DNA from: Paulinella micropora
Lineage: Eukaryota > Cercozoa > Imbricatea > Euglyphida > Paulinellidae
Assembly (NCBI GenBank): GCA_019918135.1
Contig: WBZZ01001002.1
Coordinates: 77,001-141,000 of the forward strand
Direction of reading: 5' to 3'
DNA length: 64,000 bases
The position numbers and the translations under genes were made by a program. This document shows positions 10,638 to 21,747 of this stretch, piece by piece; position 1 is the stretch's first letter, and each line of letters begins with the position of its first letter. The notes under the pieces are model-generated. The model was not told where the DNA came from and searched no databases. It saw only the letters and a program-made list of their open reading frames with translations.

Positions 10638-11465
10638 TTCCGGTCTGTCTTGGGTGCCTATTTTGTCCTTTTTTTCTTAATAAGGGAGGACTGAGGATGA
10701 ACCCGTTTGCGGCCAGGTGTGTGCAACCTAGCACTCCCGCGGTGCGAGTGTGTGTGAGCAAAGAGAGAGAGAGAGAGAGAGAAAGGCGGGGGGGGGGGGG
10801 GAGAGAAAAAACCAGGTAGGGCGGGGGTGAGAGATGGGGAAAGAAAGAAATTTGGGGGTGACGGCAAAAAAAGCACAGACAGTCGCACGGGGAGATCTTG
10901 CCCCCCGCCCGCCGCCGCTCGCTTCGCAAATGTGCGGGGGAAGAGGGGTCGGAGGAAAAAAGGAGAGCCGAAAAAGTCAGGACCACGCTTGGTCGCACAT
11001 TTCCCCCCTCTCTGGCACCCCCCGGCTCCTTTTCCTGGGGGGGGGGGGCACGCATGTTTCCTTTTGCCTCTAGCTTTGGCGGGCGTGCGCCAGAGAAAGA
11101 ATAACAAAGAGAGAGAGGGAGCCAAGGGGAATTCAAGTTAGTTTCTTTCCAGTCTTTTCCCCTCCTGTCTCTGTGTTCACATGCTGCCGCTGCTGCTGCT
11201 ACACGCCGCGGTTGCGTTCGGTGCGGTCTGGGGCGATTCCACTGCCTTTGCGAGGGTTCGCTCGGTAATTCCCCTGGGGTCAGGGCCCCAAGTCCGCGTC
11301 GTCGTTGAATCGCGTGGTTGTGTTGACTCGATCTGTAGATCTTTAGCCACCTTCACCGACAATGGGCAAGAGTTTCAAGTGCCCCTAGCAGTTTCCGCGC
11401 CCTATGTCGAGTACAACGAATTAGAGCTCATAGGGTTCGCTCCGTCGTGGACACGCACCGTCACG
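9163..11465. repeat. Inverted repeat, left arm (2.3 kb)
   Basis: Nearly identical, in reverse orientation, to 42801-45099. It contains the 5' three quarters of gene P (minus), the divergent P/G intergenic region, and the first 285 bases of glycoprotein gene G (plus). Outside 9163 and 11465 the sequences differ completely. Differences between arms are a few homopolymer-length changes and isolated substitutions, so the duplication is recent or kept homogeneous by conversion. Confidence 0.9.
10638..11180. promoter_or_regulatory. Divergent P/G intergenic region (in repeat arm)
   Basis: Lies between the start of P (minus) and the start of G (plus). It has a (GA)n tract at 10761-10785, a G run of about 14 at 10787-10801, a G run of about 11 at 11037-11049, and C runs near 11005. 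The same region recurs inverted at 43086-43624. It probably holds both promoters. No gene seen. Confidence 0.5.
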
Positions 11466-14400
11466 GCGAGCGTGTCACTCACGGACGACGTGGACGGGGG
11501 GATGCTGGCGCGCACTATCAAGGACTTCTTGAATCAGGCGTGGGACCCCCTGTCGAACACAACCAATTCGAGCAATGACAAGTCGCTGCAGGACCCCGGC
11601 ACGCCGCCGGCGCCGCACGAAACCAATCCCAACGCCACCGCCGATCGAATGGCAGGCGCGCTGAACATCCTGAACCAGCAGGACACCAACGGCACGCATC
11701 GCCGCCGTGCGCTGCTGCAGGCAATCTCGAGCAATCTGACGCTTAACGAGATCCAAACCGTGTGCACCGAATTCTCGAACGCCTGGAAAGAGCTCAAGCA
11801 GCTGAGCCTGGACGCGGTCAAGACCATCGACCTGACCAAGGCGGCCGACGAAAGCGCGGAGACCGACGCCGCCACAGCGCTCGCCGACTGCCTGGCCAGC
11901 TCGCTCACGGCCGTGTCTTCCAAGTGCCTGGACCTCAAGACCTGCGCCGAGAACGAGGTGCAGAACATCAAGTATGAACTTGACCTGAAATTGTCCAACG
12001 CGTACACCACGGAGCTGTTGTACCTGCGCAACATGTACACGCGCGAGCTGGACCAGTTCAAGGCGTCTACCGAGTTCGGTGACGAATGGAACTCGATGGT
12101 GGATTCGTACCAGGCGACTAATACGCAGATCGGCGCTGCCAGGGACCAGGTGGAGGGCCTGCTCACCCGCGTGGACTCCGCGGTGTCGTCGCTGGAGGAG
12201 CAGCTGAACGCCACGGCGGACTTTTACAACGAGATTCTGCGGCGCCACGTGGGCTTGGTCGAGAACACGACGCAGCAGGTGCTGAACGCGAACGGGGCCG
12301 TGAGGCGGGCGATTACGGTCGTGGAAGGCCAGATCAACGCGCTGTTGTCGTGCGCCGACGGCGCGGAATTCATCACGGAGCGCAACCGGCTGTTCATGCA
12401 GGCGCTGCTGGAGAAGGCGGTGAGCGCGTCGGCCGTGTGGGGCAGCCTGGCCCGGGTGCTGGAGCTGATGCACACGCGCGCCGACTCCAAGGCGTCGCTG
12501 GTGCGCGGCCTGTTCAGTGCCCTGCAGGACTCAATAGAACAGGGCTGGTCGCCGCTGCTGACCGACGGCGGCCGGCGGCCCCTGCTGCTGTTCAACGCTA
12601 CTAGCGGCGCGCCCGACTGGTTCCCCGTCAGGGGCAGCGCCTGGGTCAGCATTCGCCCGGTTCCGGCCGCTGCTAGGCCCGGGCGCGGCCCGTGCTACCA
12701 GAGCGCCGCGCCCGTGCTGCTGGAGAGGCGTTCGCTGTGGCTCGAGTGCAACCTCGTGCCGCTGTCCTTCGAGAACCAGCAGTACGACTCGTTGCTGCAG
12801 ACCGCGCTGCTGCTCGGGCCGCGGGGCTGCACGGGCCGCGGTTGCACCTGCGTGCTGCAGCGCCGGGTCGAGGTCTCGACATCGGAGGACACGCGCCTGA
12901 GCTGGCTGGGCGCCACTGCGCTCGCGTCCGCCTCGCTGTTGGGGCTCACCAACCGCACCGTGCCGACGCCCGCCGCCACGCCCGCGTGGCTGGCGCCGAC
13001 CGGCTGGGCCGAGTGCGCCAGCGGCAACGAGAGCGGCCTGGAGGCCGTAACAGAAGTCCTGCGCGGCGAGTTCTGCCGCCCGGTCAACGCGGACGGCGCG
13101 CAGTGGGACTGGGGCCTGGGGCAACCTAACAAACGACCTCCTATCCGCGCTGGACGCGGCCTGCAACAGCAGCCGCGCCCTGAACTCGGTGTGGGCCAAC
13201 GCGCGCAACGGGCTCGTCGTAAGACATTTGACGTGGCCGTTCCTGCAGCGGCTGCTGGCAAACGTCAGCGCCAGCTCGGCCGAGGCCGCAGTTCTGGAGG
13301 CGCAGCTCGGCGCCGCCTGCGCCGTGAGCCCCGGTGACTACGCGGTGCTGCTGGCCAAGACCGACTGCTCGGCGCTGGGCGCGTGGCGCCTCGCGCAGCG
13401 CGCGGGCGCGGCGGTTGTTCTGGGACGACCTGCTGACGAGCGTGCCCGTCATGCGCCGCCAGGCCGCGCAGCTCAGGGGGCTAGCGCAGGGCGAGCTGCC
13501 GTCGCCGACCGTGACGTCGACGAGGCGCGGCCGCCGGGACCTGACGTACGGGCCGAAGGCGTCGCGCGGGCGCGTGACGCTCAACTCGGCGGGCGCCGGC
13601 GTCTCGAACGCGCCGCAGCTGCAGCTGCAGGAGGACGAAGCGTCGGCCGCGCTGGCGTCGGCCGACCTCAGCGAGTTGTGGTTGCTCGGCGGCCGCCGGA
13701 CAGACTGTTCGGCCGCCATTGAGCCAACCGCGAACGGCACGGTCGAGACGGCCAGCTGGGTCAACGTGCACGAGCGCCTGCTGCCCGCCCAGCTCTACTT
13801 CGCCGGTTACCCGTACTGCCTGGACCGGCCGTGCCCGGTGCGCGCCACCGCGGTGGACGCCGCCAGCGGGCTGGTCCGGGCCTACCGCGCCATCAACGCG
13901 TCATCGTCGCCCTCCGGCGGCGGGGGGGGCGGCGCCAATGTTTCGCACCCGTTCGGCTCCGCCAGCTACAGCGGCGCGCCCGAAGGCTTGCAGGCGTACG
14001 TGCACGACATGCCGCAGGCGCTGCTGAAGCCCATGCAGTGGCTGGCGGCCCGCGCGCACACGCCGCTGTACTTGTTCGAGCCCGCGCCGCCATAGTCGGG
14101 CTCCGCCGGCTGGCTGGCCAAGAGCGACTGGTACGCGGGGCTCGCCCCCGAGCAGCGGCAGCAGTACCTGTCGCAGTGGGGCGGGCTCGTGCGGCTGCCC
14201 CTGCGCGAGGACGGCATGGCCAGATTCCTGGACGGCGCTCGCAACCCGTACGCGCAGGGCGTCTTTGACCCGCGCGCCGCGGACGTGTGCCTGGGCCACT
14301 TCCTGGCGCCGCTCGACGTCGAGGCTCCGCCTTCTCCGGAAGACGTGCTGCAACAGCTGCAGGCGATTCAGAACGCGCCCGAGGCCGACCGCCGCCGCTA

Positions 14401-15871
14401 CGAGTGGCTGGCCGCGCTGGACCCAATTGGCGCGGGGCTGCGCCTGCGCGACCGGCGCTGCCAGCGCACGAGGACCACAAATGTCGGGCTGTGCGCGATC
14501 CTGGAGAAGTACTACGTGCACTGGCCGCGCAATAGCGGCGCCGTCCGCTTCTACCCCAAGCGCTGGGAGCTGGAGATCCTGCTGCAGGTGCCGTTCGCCC
14601 TGAACAGCACGGTGTCGTCGCAGGGGCTCGGGGGCCTCCGCTTCTGCCCGCAACAACTGGAACTCAAGCAGCCTATTGGCGGCACGCAGCAGCGCGAGGT
14701 GCGCTTCGCGTACACCACCGTCGACCCCGCGGATGTCGGCACCGGCTGCGAGCTGCGCGTGCATGTCAACGGAACTTTGGTGTTCGCGACCGTGTTGCGG
14801 GGCCTGGCCCAGTACCAGACGTCGGTCGTCGACGTCACGGCCCTGTCGGGCGCGCTCAACGTGACCGTGGCCTGCCCGACCTCCCCGGCCGTTTTGTGCC
14901 TGTCCGACCGCATCACGCGGGGCCAGCTGCCCAGCCTCGAGGCCGTCAGGGACAACGCGGTGCAGCTGCGCCTGCAGCAGCAGAGCGAGCTGATGCCCCT
15001 GTACCGCCGGCTGGGCGAGACGGTGTCGCAGCTCTCGGCGTCCACCGTGGGCCTCGCGGCACAGGTCGAGCAGGCGGCCAGGGACTCGATGCAGGCATTC
15101 TCGTCCAGCGGCACCATTGGACAAAACACGCAGGTTCTTCTGGACGACATGACCAATCGTTCCGATGCGCTGCAGCAAGACATCGAGGATTACGCCGCCA
15201 AGGCCAGGGCAGAGTTTGCCAAGGTCTACCAGGAGGCGCTGGCCCGCTACAAGCTCCTGATGGCGGACATACAAGCAGGCAGGGCCAAACAAAAACAATT
15301 GAGCGACCTGTACAACTCGGGCGCCGGCATGCTAACCAGCGTCAACGAAAATCTCGACCAGCTGCAGGCGCTGTCGACTAGCATTACAAAAACGTCAAAA
15401 GCCGTCGTGGTCAGGCTGCAGACGGCACTCGACCTTCGCTGGGCCGTCGACCCGGGGGTGCCCCCGTGGGAGCTGGCCGCCTTCCTCAACATCAGCACCG
15501 ACTACTGCCTGTACCTGTTGCCCCCGCCAACTGCCAGCGAAAGGATTGTCTACTCGCCCTGCCTCGGCAACGAAGCGACCGTCTTCTGGTTCGGGGCCTG
15601 CCAGGACGATTCCGGCCACTGCCGCTGCAACGGGCTGCTCGTGGCAGGCGCGTTCGCGGCCGCTCTGCTGTGCTCTTCGCTCGCGGCCGCGGTTGCCATG
15701 TTTACGGGCGCGGGCGTGTCCGCCTGCGCGCGCAAGTGTTGCGCGCGCAGCAGGTTCGCGCGCGCGTTCGGGGACGATCGGCAGCAAACGACCCGCCTAG
15801 CTATAGCGGGCGGCGTCGCCGCGGCCCTTGGACTGGCGCTTTTGACTGCCATGCTCGTACGGGCGGGGTAA
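11181..15871 (+). CDS. Very large envelope-type surface glycoprotein (G), broken
   Basis: Spans ~4.7 kb, about 1550 residues. The start is an ATG followed by a clear signal peptide (MLPLLLLHAAVAFGAVWG). The ectodomain is rich in N-glycosylation sequons and Cys, and has two long helical, coiled-coil-like stretches: one around residues 150-420 and one shortly before the C-terminal membrane part. The C-terminus holds a hydrophobic helix (LLVAGAFAAALLCSSLAAA), a Cys-rich loop and a second helix ending in a short tail. This layout fits a viral surface or entry glycoprotein; no named family is recognised. The gene has about three breaks. Its first 285 bases are duplicated at 42801-43085. Confidence 0.6.
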
Positions 15872-15937
15872 AACCGGAATTGTCAATTATCGCGGGAGAA
15901 GCAACAGTAGGTCTTTTTTATTAATGAAAACAGGCCT

Positions 15938-16303
15938 TTAGGCTACGAAGCTGGCGTGGCGGCCGTTGTGGTACTGGCAATGCGCGTACAAGCCCGTGGC
16001 GGGGTACTGCGGCAGGTCCAGAAAGTGCACGTACCGCTGGCGCGCCGTGCTCCAGTAGCTGGTGGCGTGCTTGAGCGCGTTCAGGCCCAGGTGTTTGATG
16101 CAGGCGGCGCGGTACGTGCCCGAGCTCTGCAGGTGCAGGCGCGGGTCCAGGAGCTCCTCCCACGTGGTCTCGGCCGCGATCAAGCCGTGAGCACTGCTCT
16201 GCGTCGCGACCACGATCGGCGCCAGCGTGCGGGGTTCAAAGCTGTACTTGGTGGTGTTGCTAGGCTCCTGCAGGAACGATATTTGCAGAAAACCAAAACT
16301 CCT
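15938..16303 (-). pseudogene. C-terminal gene fragment, no start
   Basis: About 120 residues are open and end at a stop at 15938. No ATG exists in the frame before the next upstream stop. The peptide has protein-like composition with His, Tyr and Cys (ACIKHLGLNALKHATSYW, LYAHCQYHNGRH). It is probably the 3' remnant of a larger gene lying tail-to-tail with G; upstream sequence turns into G/C homopolymers. Family unknown. Confidence 0.45.
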
Positions 16304-16551
16304 TCAATTTGTTCGAACCGACAGGAACTCTAAAAAAAAACCGTCTGCAGGTTTCATTCAGGGGGGGGGGCCGCGTGGGGGGGGGGGGGGAATGGTCATA
16401 TCTTCTTTTTTTGCGCGGCCCCTACACAATTAGCAAGAAGAAGCGGGGGGGGCCGGCCTTTGCCTCCCCCCCCCCTCCCATTCCCACCCGTAAGATTGCG
16501 CATGTCGCACACTTTCCCCCTCCCCCGGGCCCTTTTTTTAATTAAAAAACT

Positions 16552-16809
16552 ATGGCAAGCTACACCTGTGACGCTACGCAATGTGGCAACCCCGTGGACT
16601 TAAGGCGTAACCCTTGCTGCGAAAAGAAGTTTTGTTCCGCTCTTTGCCATGCCAAGCCGCACGACTGCGAGGGTTCCCAAATGTCAACACAGCACGAGCA
16701 CTCGTCGCTGCTCAAGACAATTACAGACGGACTAGCGGAATGTACGATCCAGGGTTCAACTACTAGATGTCCATACTGCGACTGCAGGCTAGAGGACGAC
16801 AGCGATTAG
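16552..16809 (+). CDS. Small AN1-like zinc-finger protein
   Basis: 85 residues. The N-terminal half has a Cys/His array, C-x4-C-x10-CC-x4-C-x3-CH-x4-H-x-C (residues 6-39), close to AN1-type fingers (MYND-like is an alternative). The C-terminus has a CPYCDC pair and an acidic end. AN1 proteins link to ubiquitin and stress pathways. The start is an ATG just after ttaattaaaaaact, with G/C runs further upstream. The gene looks intact. Confidence 0.6.
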   Translation: MASYTCDATQCGNPVDLRRNPCCEKKFCSALCHAKPHDCEGSQMSTQHEHSSLLKTITDGLAECTIQGSTTRCPYCDCRLEDDSD

Positions 16810-16888
16810 ACACAAGTAAAGACTTTTTGTGTGCGTGCAACTGTCTGTCTTTAGCGCAGGCTTACTTACTAAACACCGTTTTCCGACC

Positions 16889-17800
16889 TTTGGCGCGAAA
16901 TTCACCGGATTATGAAACCTTGGAGACCAAAAAAGAATTTGTGTGGCGTGCCGCAATTTGCTGCATATCCGTAACTTCCGGAATCTTTCACCTTTGGCGC
17001 GAAATTCACCGAATTATGAAACTAGTGAAAAAAAATTTGCGAAGGTTATTTCGGCAATTGAAAAGTAGCCAGAGAAAAAAATTCGGGAGCCGAGGGCGGG
17101 CGGGGAAAAAATTAAAGGTGCAAAAAAATTCCCCGCCCGCCCTCTGCTCCCGAAAATTTTTCTCTAGCTAAACATTTATTGCCGAAATGTCCTTTGCGAA
17201 AAAAAATTATTTGCGTGCCGCAATTTGCGGCATGTCCGTAAATTCCGGCATCTTTCACCTTTGGCGCGAAATTCACCGAATTATGAAACTAGTGAAAAAA
17301 AATTTTGCAAAGGACATTTCGGCAGTTGAAAAAGAGCTAAAGAAAAATTTTGGGGAAAAAAATGCGGGAGGGAAAAAAATAGACAAATAGAAATTCCCCG
17401 CCCGCCCTCGGCTCCTGAAAATTCTTCTGTAGCTAAACATTTATTGCCGAAATGTCCTTTGCGAAAGAAAAAATTTATTTGCGTGCCGCAATTTGCGGCC
17501 AAATACAAACGTCCGTATTTCACGGCATCTTTCACCTTTGGCGCGAAATTCACCGAATTATGAAACTAGTGAAAAAAAATTTGCAAAGGACATTTCGGCA
17601 ATTGAAAAGTAGCCAGAGAAAATTTTTCGGGAGCCGAGGGCGGGCGGGGAAAAAATTTAAGGTGCAAAAAAATTCCCCGCCCGCACTCGGCTCCCGAAAA
17701 TTCTTCTGTAGCTAAACATTTATTGCCGAAATGTCCCTCGCGAAAAAAAGTTTCTTATGGTGTGCCGCAATTTGCGGCAAAATACCAACGTCAGTGGCAA
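16889..17800. repeat. Tandem array of ~270-bp hairpin-forming repeats
   Basis: Three units plus partial ends. Anchor tggcgcgaaattcacc recurs at 16891, 16995, 17262 and 17539. Anchor aacatttattgccgaaatgtcc recurs near 17169, 17433 and 17716. Each unit is a long imperfect palindrome: ggacatttcggcaa ... gggagccgagggcgggcgggg pairs with ccccgcccgccctcggctccc ... ttgccgaaatgtcc, with an A/T-rich loop of about 26 bases. The units also share the small inverted motif gccgcaatttgcggc. Short frames seen here are by-products. The rest of 16810-17933 has nothing else recognisable. A non-autonomous, MITE-like or structural element is plausible. Confidence 0.8.
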
Positions 17801-17933
17801 ACACCAAGAAATTGGGTCGGCGGTGCCACAAATGTAGCAGGTACATTTCGCGCCTTTGGTGCGACCGGGATCAGGGTTTTTTGTTTTTACAAGAAATTAA
17901 AAAAAATCTTAACCAACATTTAAGAAAACTTGT

Positions 17934-19572
17934 TTAGCTCTGGGCCTGCACTGGCGGACTGCGCTGCAAGAGCTGCAGCTGTGCCGGGGGCGCGCGGCCC
18001 TGCTGGCACATCCAGCCCACCTCGACCTCGAACAGCTGGAAGCCCGCGGGGAAATCGCGCACTACTGTCCGTGGCTGCGCCGGCCCGTACTTCGAACGCA
18101 AGACAATGCCCAACAAGGGCCCCTGGGCCCCGAGCACCACGATGTCAAGCATGCCGCCGGGCGCCGCGTGGCCCAGGCTCTCGTCCAAGTTATCAAAGTC
18201 CGAGAGCCGCCAGGGCGCCAGCACTGCGGGCTTGATCAACGGCAGCCACAAGGCGCCGTCCGCCGGGTAGCTGCCGAGCACGCCCCGGTGCTGGTTCGTA
18301 AACTCGTGCGACGCCTGCAGCGGGCCCCACGACAGCCGGCCGCTCTTGGTTCTCTCGCGCAACCAGCGGCACAGCTTGTCCCTGGCCTTGTAGCGCGTGT
18401 CGTCGCCGCGAATGCCGTGCGTCAGCGGCGACAAGGGCGGCAGCGCCCAGCCCAGCGAGTCGGCGAGACCGCGCGCTTCGCCCAAACACGGCGGCAGCTG
18501 CCGTGCCTCGCTGGCCCAGCTCACTGTCGGGTCGCGCAGCAAGGCGAGCCAGCCGAGCCCGCGGTACTTGCCGAAACGGATCGTCGTGCCCTTGTTCTCG
18601 CGCACGAGCTGCAGCAGCCTCGTAAGTGTCTTGGCGCGCTCCACGTCGCGTGCGTCGGCCGGGACAGACAGCATGCGCACTTTCCCGATCAGGCCCTGCA
18701 GCTTGTCCAGCGCGTCGCGGCGGCCGCCGCACGCCACCACGTCGTTCGCGGCCTGCAACAGCGAGTTCAGGCGAGCCGCGCCGGCTGGCGGACGGCTGGC
18801 GTAGCAGGGCAGGTCGCACTCCAGCTCCAGCCGCTTGCCCGCCAGGCCGGCCCAGGCCTCGGCGCTCCTCCACGCGGGCCGTTGCTGGTACAGAAACACC
18901 GCGTCGACCCCGCCGAACACGCGCACCAACCGGCACTGGCAGCACGTCCAGTACTGCCAGCCGCCGCCGTGCCAGCCGCGAATCTCGGGCGTCCCGTAGA
19001 ACTCGTCCTGTGTGTGCCCCGCCGGGCACCGCAGCTTGAGCCAGGCGCCCCCCGGCACGTTCGTCACTTCTACGACGCGCGTGGCGTCCGCCGTTGCCCA
19101 GCGCCTAGGTGACAGTTTCGCGTCCTGGTGGCAGTGCGCCTGGCCGCTGTGCAGCAGCGCCAGCACTTCGCCCACGGTCGTCTTCCATTCGTACTGGCAC
19201 GTGCACAGCAGCGTCAGAGCGGTGTCGCGGCTCTGCGGCGCCGCCAGCGGCGCTCCGGGTGTCGCCGCCAGCGGCGGCGGCTCGCTCTGGCTGCGCACCC
19301 AGAGCGGGCCGCATTTCACGGCGTACTCGTCGGGCGCCAGCGCGCGCGCGGGCGGCAACGCTGAGCCCAGCGCCGCCTCCAGGCAACGTTGCGCCTGCGC
19401 CCACACGCCGCCGCACAGGGGGCAGCCCCGGAAGGACCCCACGTACTCTTTTTGCCGCACACCGCACACGGTGCAGCGGAACGACACCGTGTGGTCCGGC
19501 GCCGAGGGCCACTGCCTCTGCGGCCCTTGCAGAAACCTCCCACCCCGCGCGCCGGCCCACTTACCACACCAT
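17934..19572 (-). CDS. Zinc-ribbon protein with 5' intron candidate
   Basis: About 530 residues. Cys pairs CTVCG ... CPLCGGVW, CTCQ, RCPAGH and CCQC suggest several zinc ribbons in the N-terminal half, like the repeated ribbons of giant-virus endonuclease-associated proteins. The middle carries FGKYRGLGWLALLRDP followed by SWA, resembling the GKYRG...W motif of small nuclease-accessory domains. The C-terminal part is globular with no motif I can name. The long frame has no nearby ATG of its own. An ATG at 19570-19572 is followed after 8 bases by a consensus donor GTAAGT and, about 50 bases later, an AG that leads into the frame. DNA- or RNA-binding is likely; function unknown. Confidence 0.5.
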
Positions 19573-19655
19573 CGCGCCGGCCCCCCCCCCCTTCTCCCAA
19601 ACCCGCACAAGATCGCTCTTGCCGGCACAGAAAAGATCCTGTAATCAAAAGAAGA

Positions 19656-21357
19656 ATGACAAACAATAAAGCAGGGCTGGGGTGGGTTTTGTTTGCGGTG
19701 TGCCAAGCCCTCGCCTGGTCAGACACGAAGGCGCTGCTCTTGGTGGTGGAAGCCAACGTTCCGAACGCCGCCTTTTATTTGCCAGTCAAGACTGTTAGCA
19801 CCGTGCGCCGCCAGACCCAGCAAGCACCGGGGTCGTACGACATAGAATGGGGGGACGGCACGAGCGACCACTGCCCCGATCTCATGGGCGTTTGCTCCCA
19901 CGTCTATGCCCAGGCGGGCAGGTACAAACTACGAGCCAAGGGGCCCGTCCTGGACTGGGCCATGACGCCGGAGTGGCACGCGCGCAATGGCAACGGGACG
20001 CTACTGCGTGCGGTTGTAGATTGGGGGCAAATGCAGCCGGCGCTCGCGGGCGGACATCACTTTTATCGCGCCACGGGCCTAGAGTTCTTGCCTCCTCTGG
20101 CGCAATGGCAGGGCACCGCACAAGTACGCAGCTGGAGGTACTCGTTTGCGGAACTGCCCGCCTCCTGCCAGACGACGCTCGCAGGCCTGCGGTTGCGCGA
20201 CGCTCCTGACCTGACGGGTATGCTGGCCTGGTCGTCAGGTCTGCACACGCCAGCGTGCGCACCTGGGATACGTCGCGTGTCGAGAGCCTGGCACTGGCGT
20301 TCGCCGGGTGCCCGGCCGCAGAGATCAAGGGCCTAGCAAGCCTGAACACTTCCTTGCTGGTGAACGCGAGTGGCGCGTTTAGGGACTCCGCGCTGGCCAC
20401 GCGCGCGCTGAACTGGGACGTGTCCAGACTGCGGGATGCAAGCTACATGTTTGCGGGCGCGCGCAGCTTTGGTGCGGACCTCAGTGCGTGGGCGCTCCCG
20501 GCCGATGCCTTGGTCGAAGGCATCTTCCGCGGGGCGGTCGGCTTCCGCGGCAATCTGAGCGGCTGGAGCGGGCTGGCGGCTTTCCAGGAGCCCGGTGGCT
20601 GCCAGAGTGCACTGGAGGGGTCCGGCCTGCTGTTGGCACAGGACCCCACGCTGCTGCCGACCGCGTGTAGGCCGCGAACGACACCAACCGCCAGCCAGCC
20701 TCCCCGTGTTTCCCTGAGTTGGACTTTGTAGCGGCTTACCCACGCACTTATTACGACTGGAAACTAAGCTCCTCTTACCCGGACTGGCCCGCCTGGAAAG
20801 CTATGGACAGCAATGTTTCTACTTACTGGGCGAGCGCCGGCCGGAAATACGGCGGTGCGCCCGACTGCAACCCTTGCCTGTGCGGCGCCCTGGCGGGCTC
20901 CGCGATTACTCAGCCTGTCCTAGGCCTCGGCGCGGGGCAGGCGGGCGAGTACGTGGCGCTGGAGTTGACCACGCCGCCCCAAGCCACAGCCCGCCTGCTG
21001 AACGTAACCGTGTGCGCGACCGCTGCTGATGTCCAGGGCAAGTTCTATGCGCCCGGGGGGCTGCGCATTGTAGGCTCGCGGGACGGCGGGCTCACCTGGC
21101 ACAGCCATTATGTCAGCGGATTCAACGGCTTGAGCTGGCCGGACGGCCCTGGCTCCTGCTTCACAGCGTGTGGGCTTTTGGGCACCGGTGCCTCAAATCT
21201 TTTTAGGCTCATCGTCACCGAGATGTACCTCCGCCACCCGCCCGGGGTTACGGGCTGTTCGGCTATGTCCGCGGCTATCGTAGGGGACATACGCTTGGGG
21301 CTGCGTCGAGCTGCTTATGTGGATCCTAGCCGCCACGCCGTATTCGGTCGAAGCTGA
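19656..21357 (+). CDS. BspA-like surface protein with discoidin-like C-terminus, broken
   Basis: About 560 residues. A signal peptide (GLGWVLFAVCQALAWS) is followed by a PKD-like segment with the hallmark IEWGDGTSDHC and HVYAQAGRYKLRAKG. Then come BspA/DUF285-type repeats (VRTWDTSRVESL, ALNWDVSRLRDASYMFAG, GADLSAWALP). The C-terminal ~200 residues resemble a discoidin/F5-8C-like domain (WKAMDSNVSTYWASAGRKYGG) and are clearly related to the C-terminus of the protein at 33974-36670. BspA-like proteins mediate adhesion in bacteria and protists and occur in some giant viruses. The gene has about two breaks. Confidence 0.65.
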
Positions 21358-21747
21358 ATTATTTTTTTTTAAACTTTACCTAGCCTACCACACACACAAG
21401 ACCTCCCGTCTGGGCTTGGCCTGAGGCGACGAGCTAGAAAGATCTTTGTTCCCCGAAAAAAAAGCCACTTGCGGTTCAGGAGCAGAAAATACACAAAAGA
21501 ACCAAAGAGAAACTTTTGGTGACTGTTGGACCTAAAAAGAAAAGTTTATAAAACCAACACGAACGAGAATCTTAAAGCTTCTGTGCGTTGGAATGGCTCT
21601 CTTTTAGAGGTTACCGCCCCGGATCACCGACGACTATGGCGCCATAGTCTGCGAATTTTTTTTGTTAGGCAGCTACAATTTTGGTGACCCTCCCGTTCCC
21701 CGTCCCCCCCCCCTCCCGTCCGTCCCGGGTTGCACAATCAATGATGT
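21358..21747. other. Convergent intergenic region with palindrome
   Basis: Holds poly-T and poly-A tracts fitting 3' ends, and an 18-bp perfect palindrome at 21632-21649. A C run lies at 21706-21713. No gene recognised. Confidence 0.45.
21632..21649. promoter_or_regulatory. 18-bp perfect palindrome
   Basis: gactatggcgccatagtc reads the same on both strands, with a central GGCGCC. It lies between two convergent genes. It could be a protein-binding site or a short hairpin in either transcript; nothing else in the window was seen to match it. Confidence 0.6.

Noticed and set aside
12531-13208. Long minus-strand frames inside glycoprotein G
   Set aside because: GC-rich antisense frames; composition (Arg/Ala/Pro) and lack of motifs show they are shadows.
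16889-17800. CRISPR-like array
   Set aside because: Units are ~270 bp, palindromic over most of their length and have no unique spacers; no cas genes. The DNA is of eukaryotic-virus type.
18168-19112. Plus-strand frame of 314 codons opposite the zinc-ribbon gene
   Set aside because: Antisense shadow; the minus strand has regular Cys pairs and normal composition.
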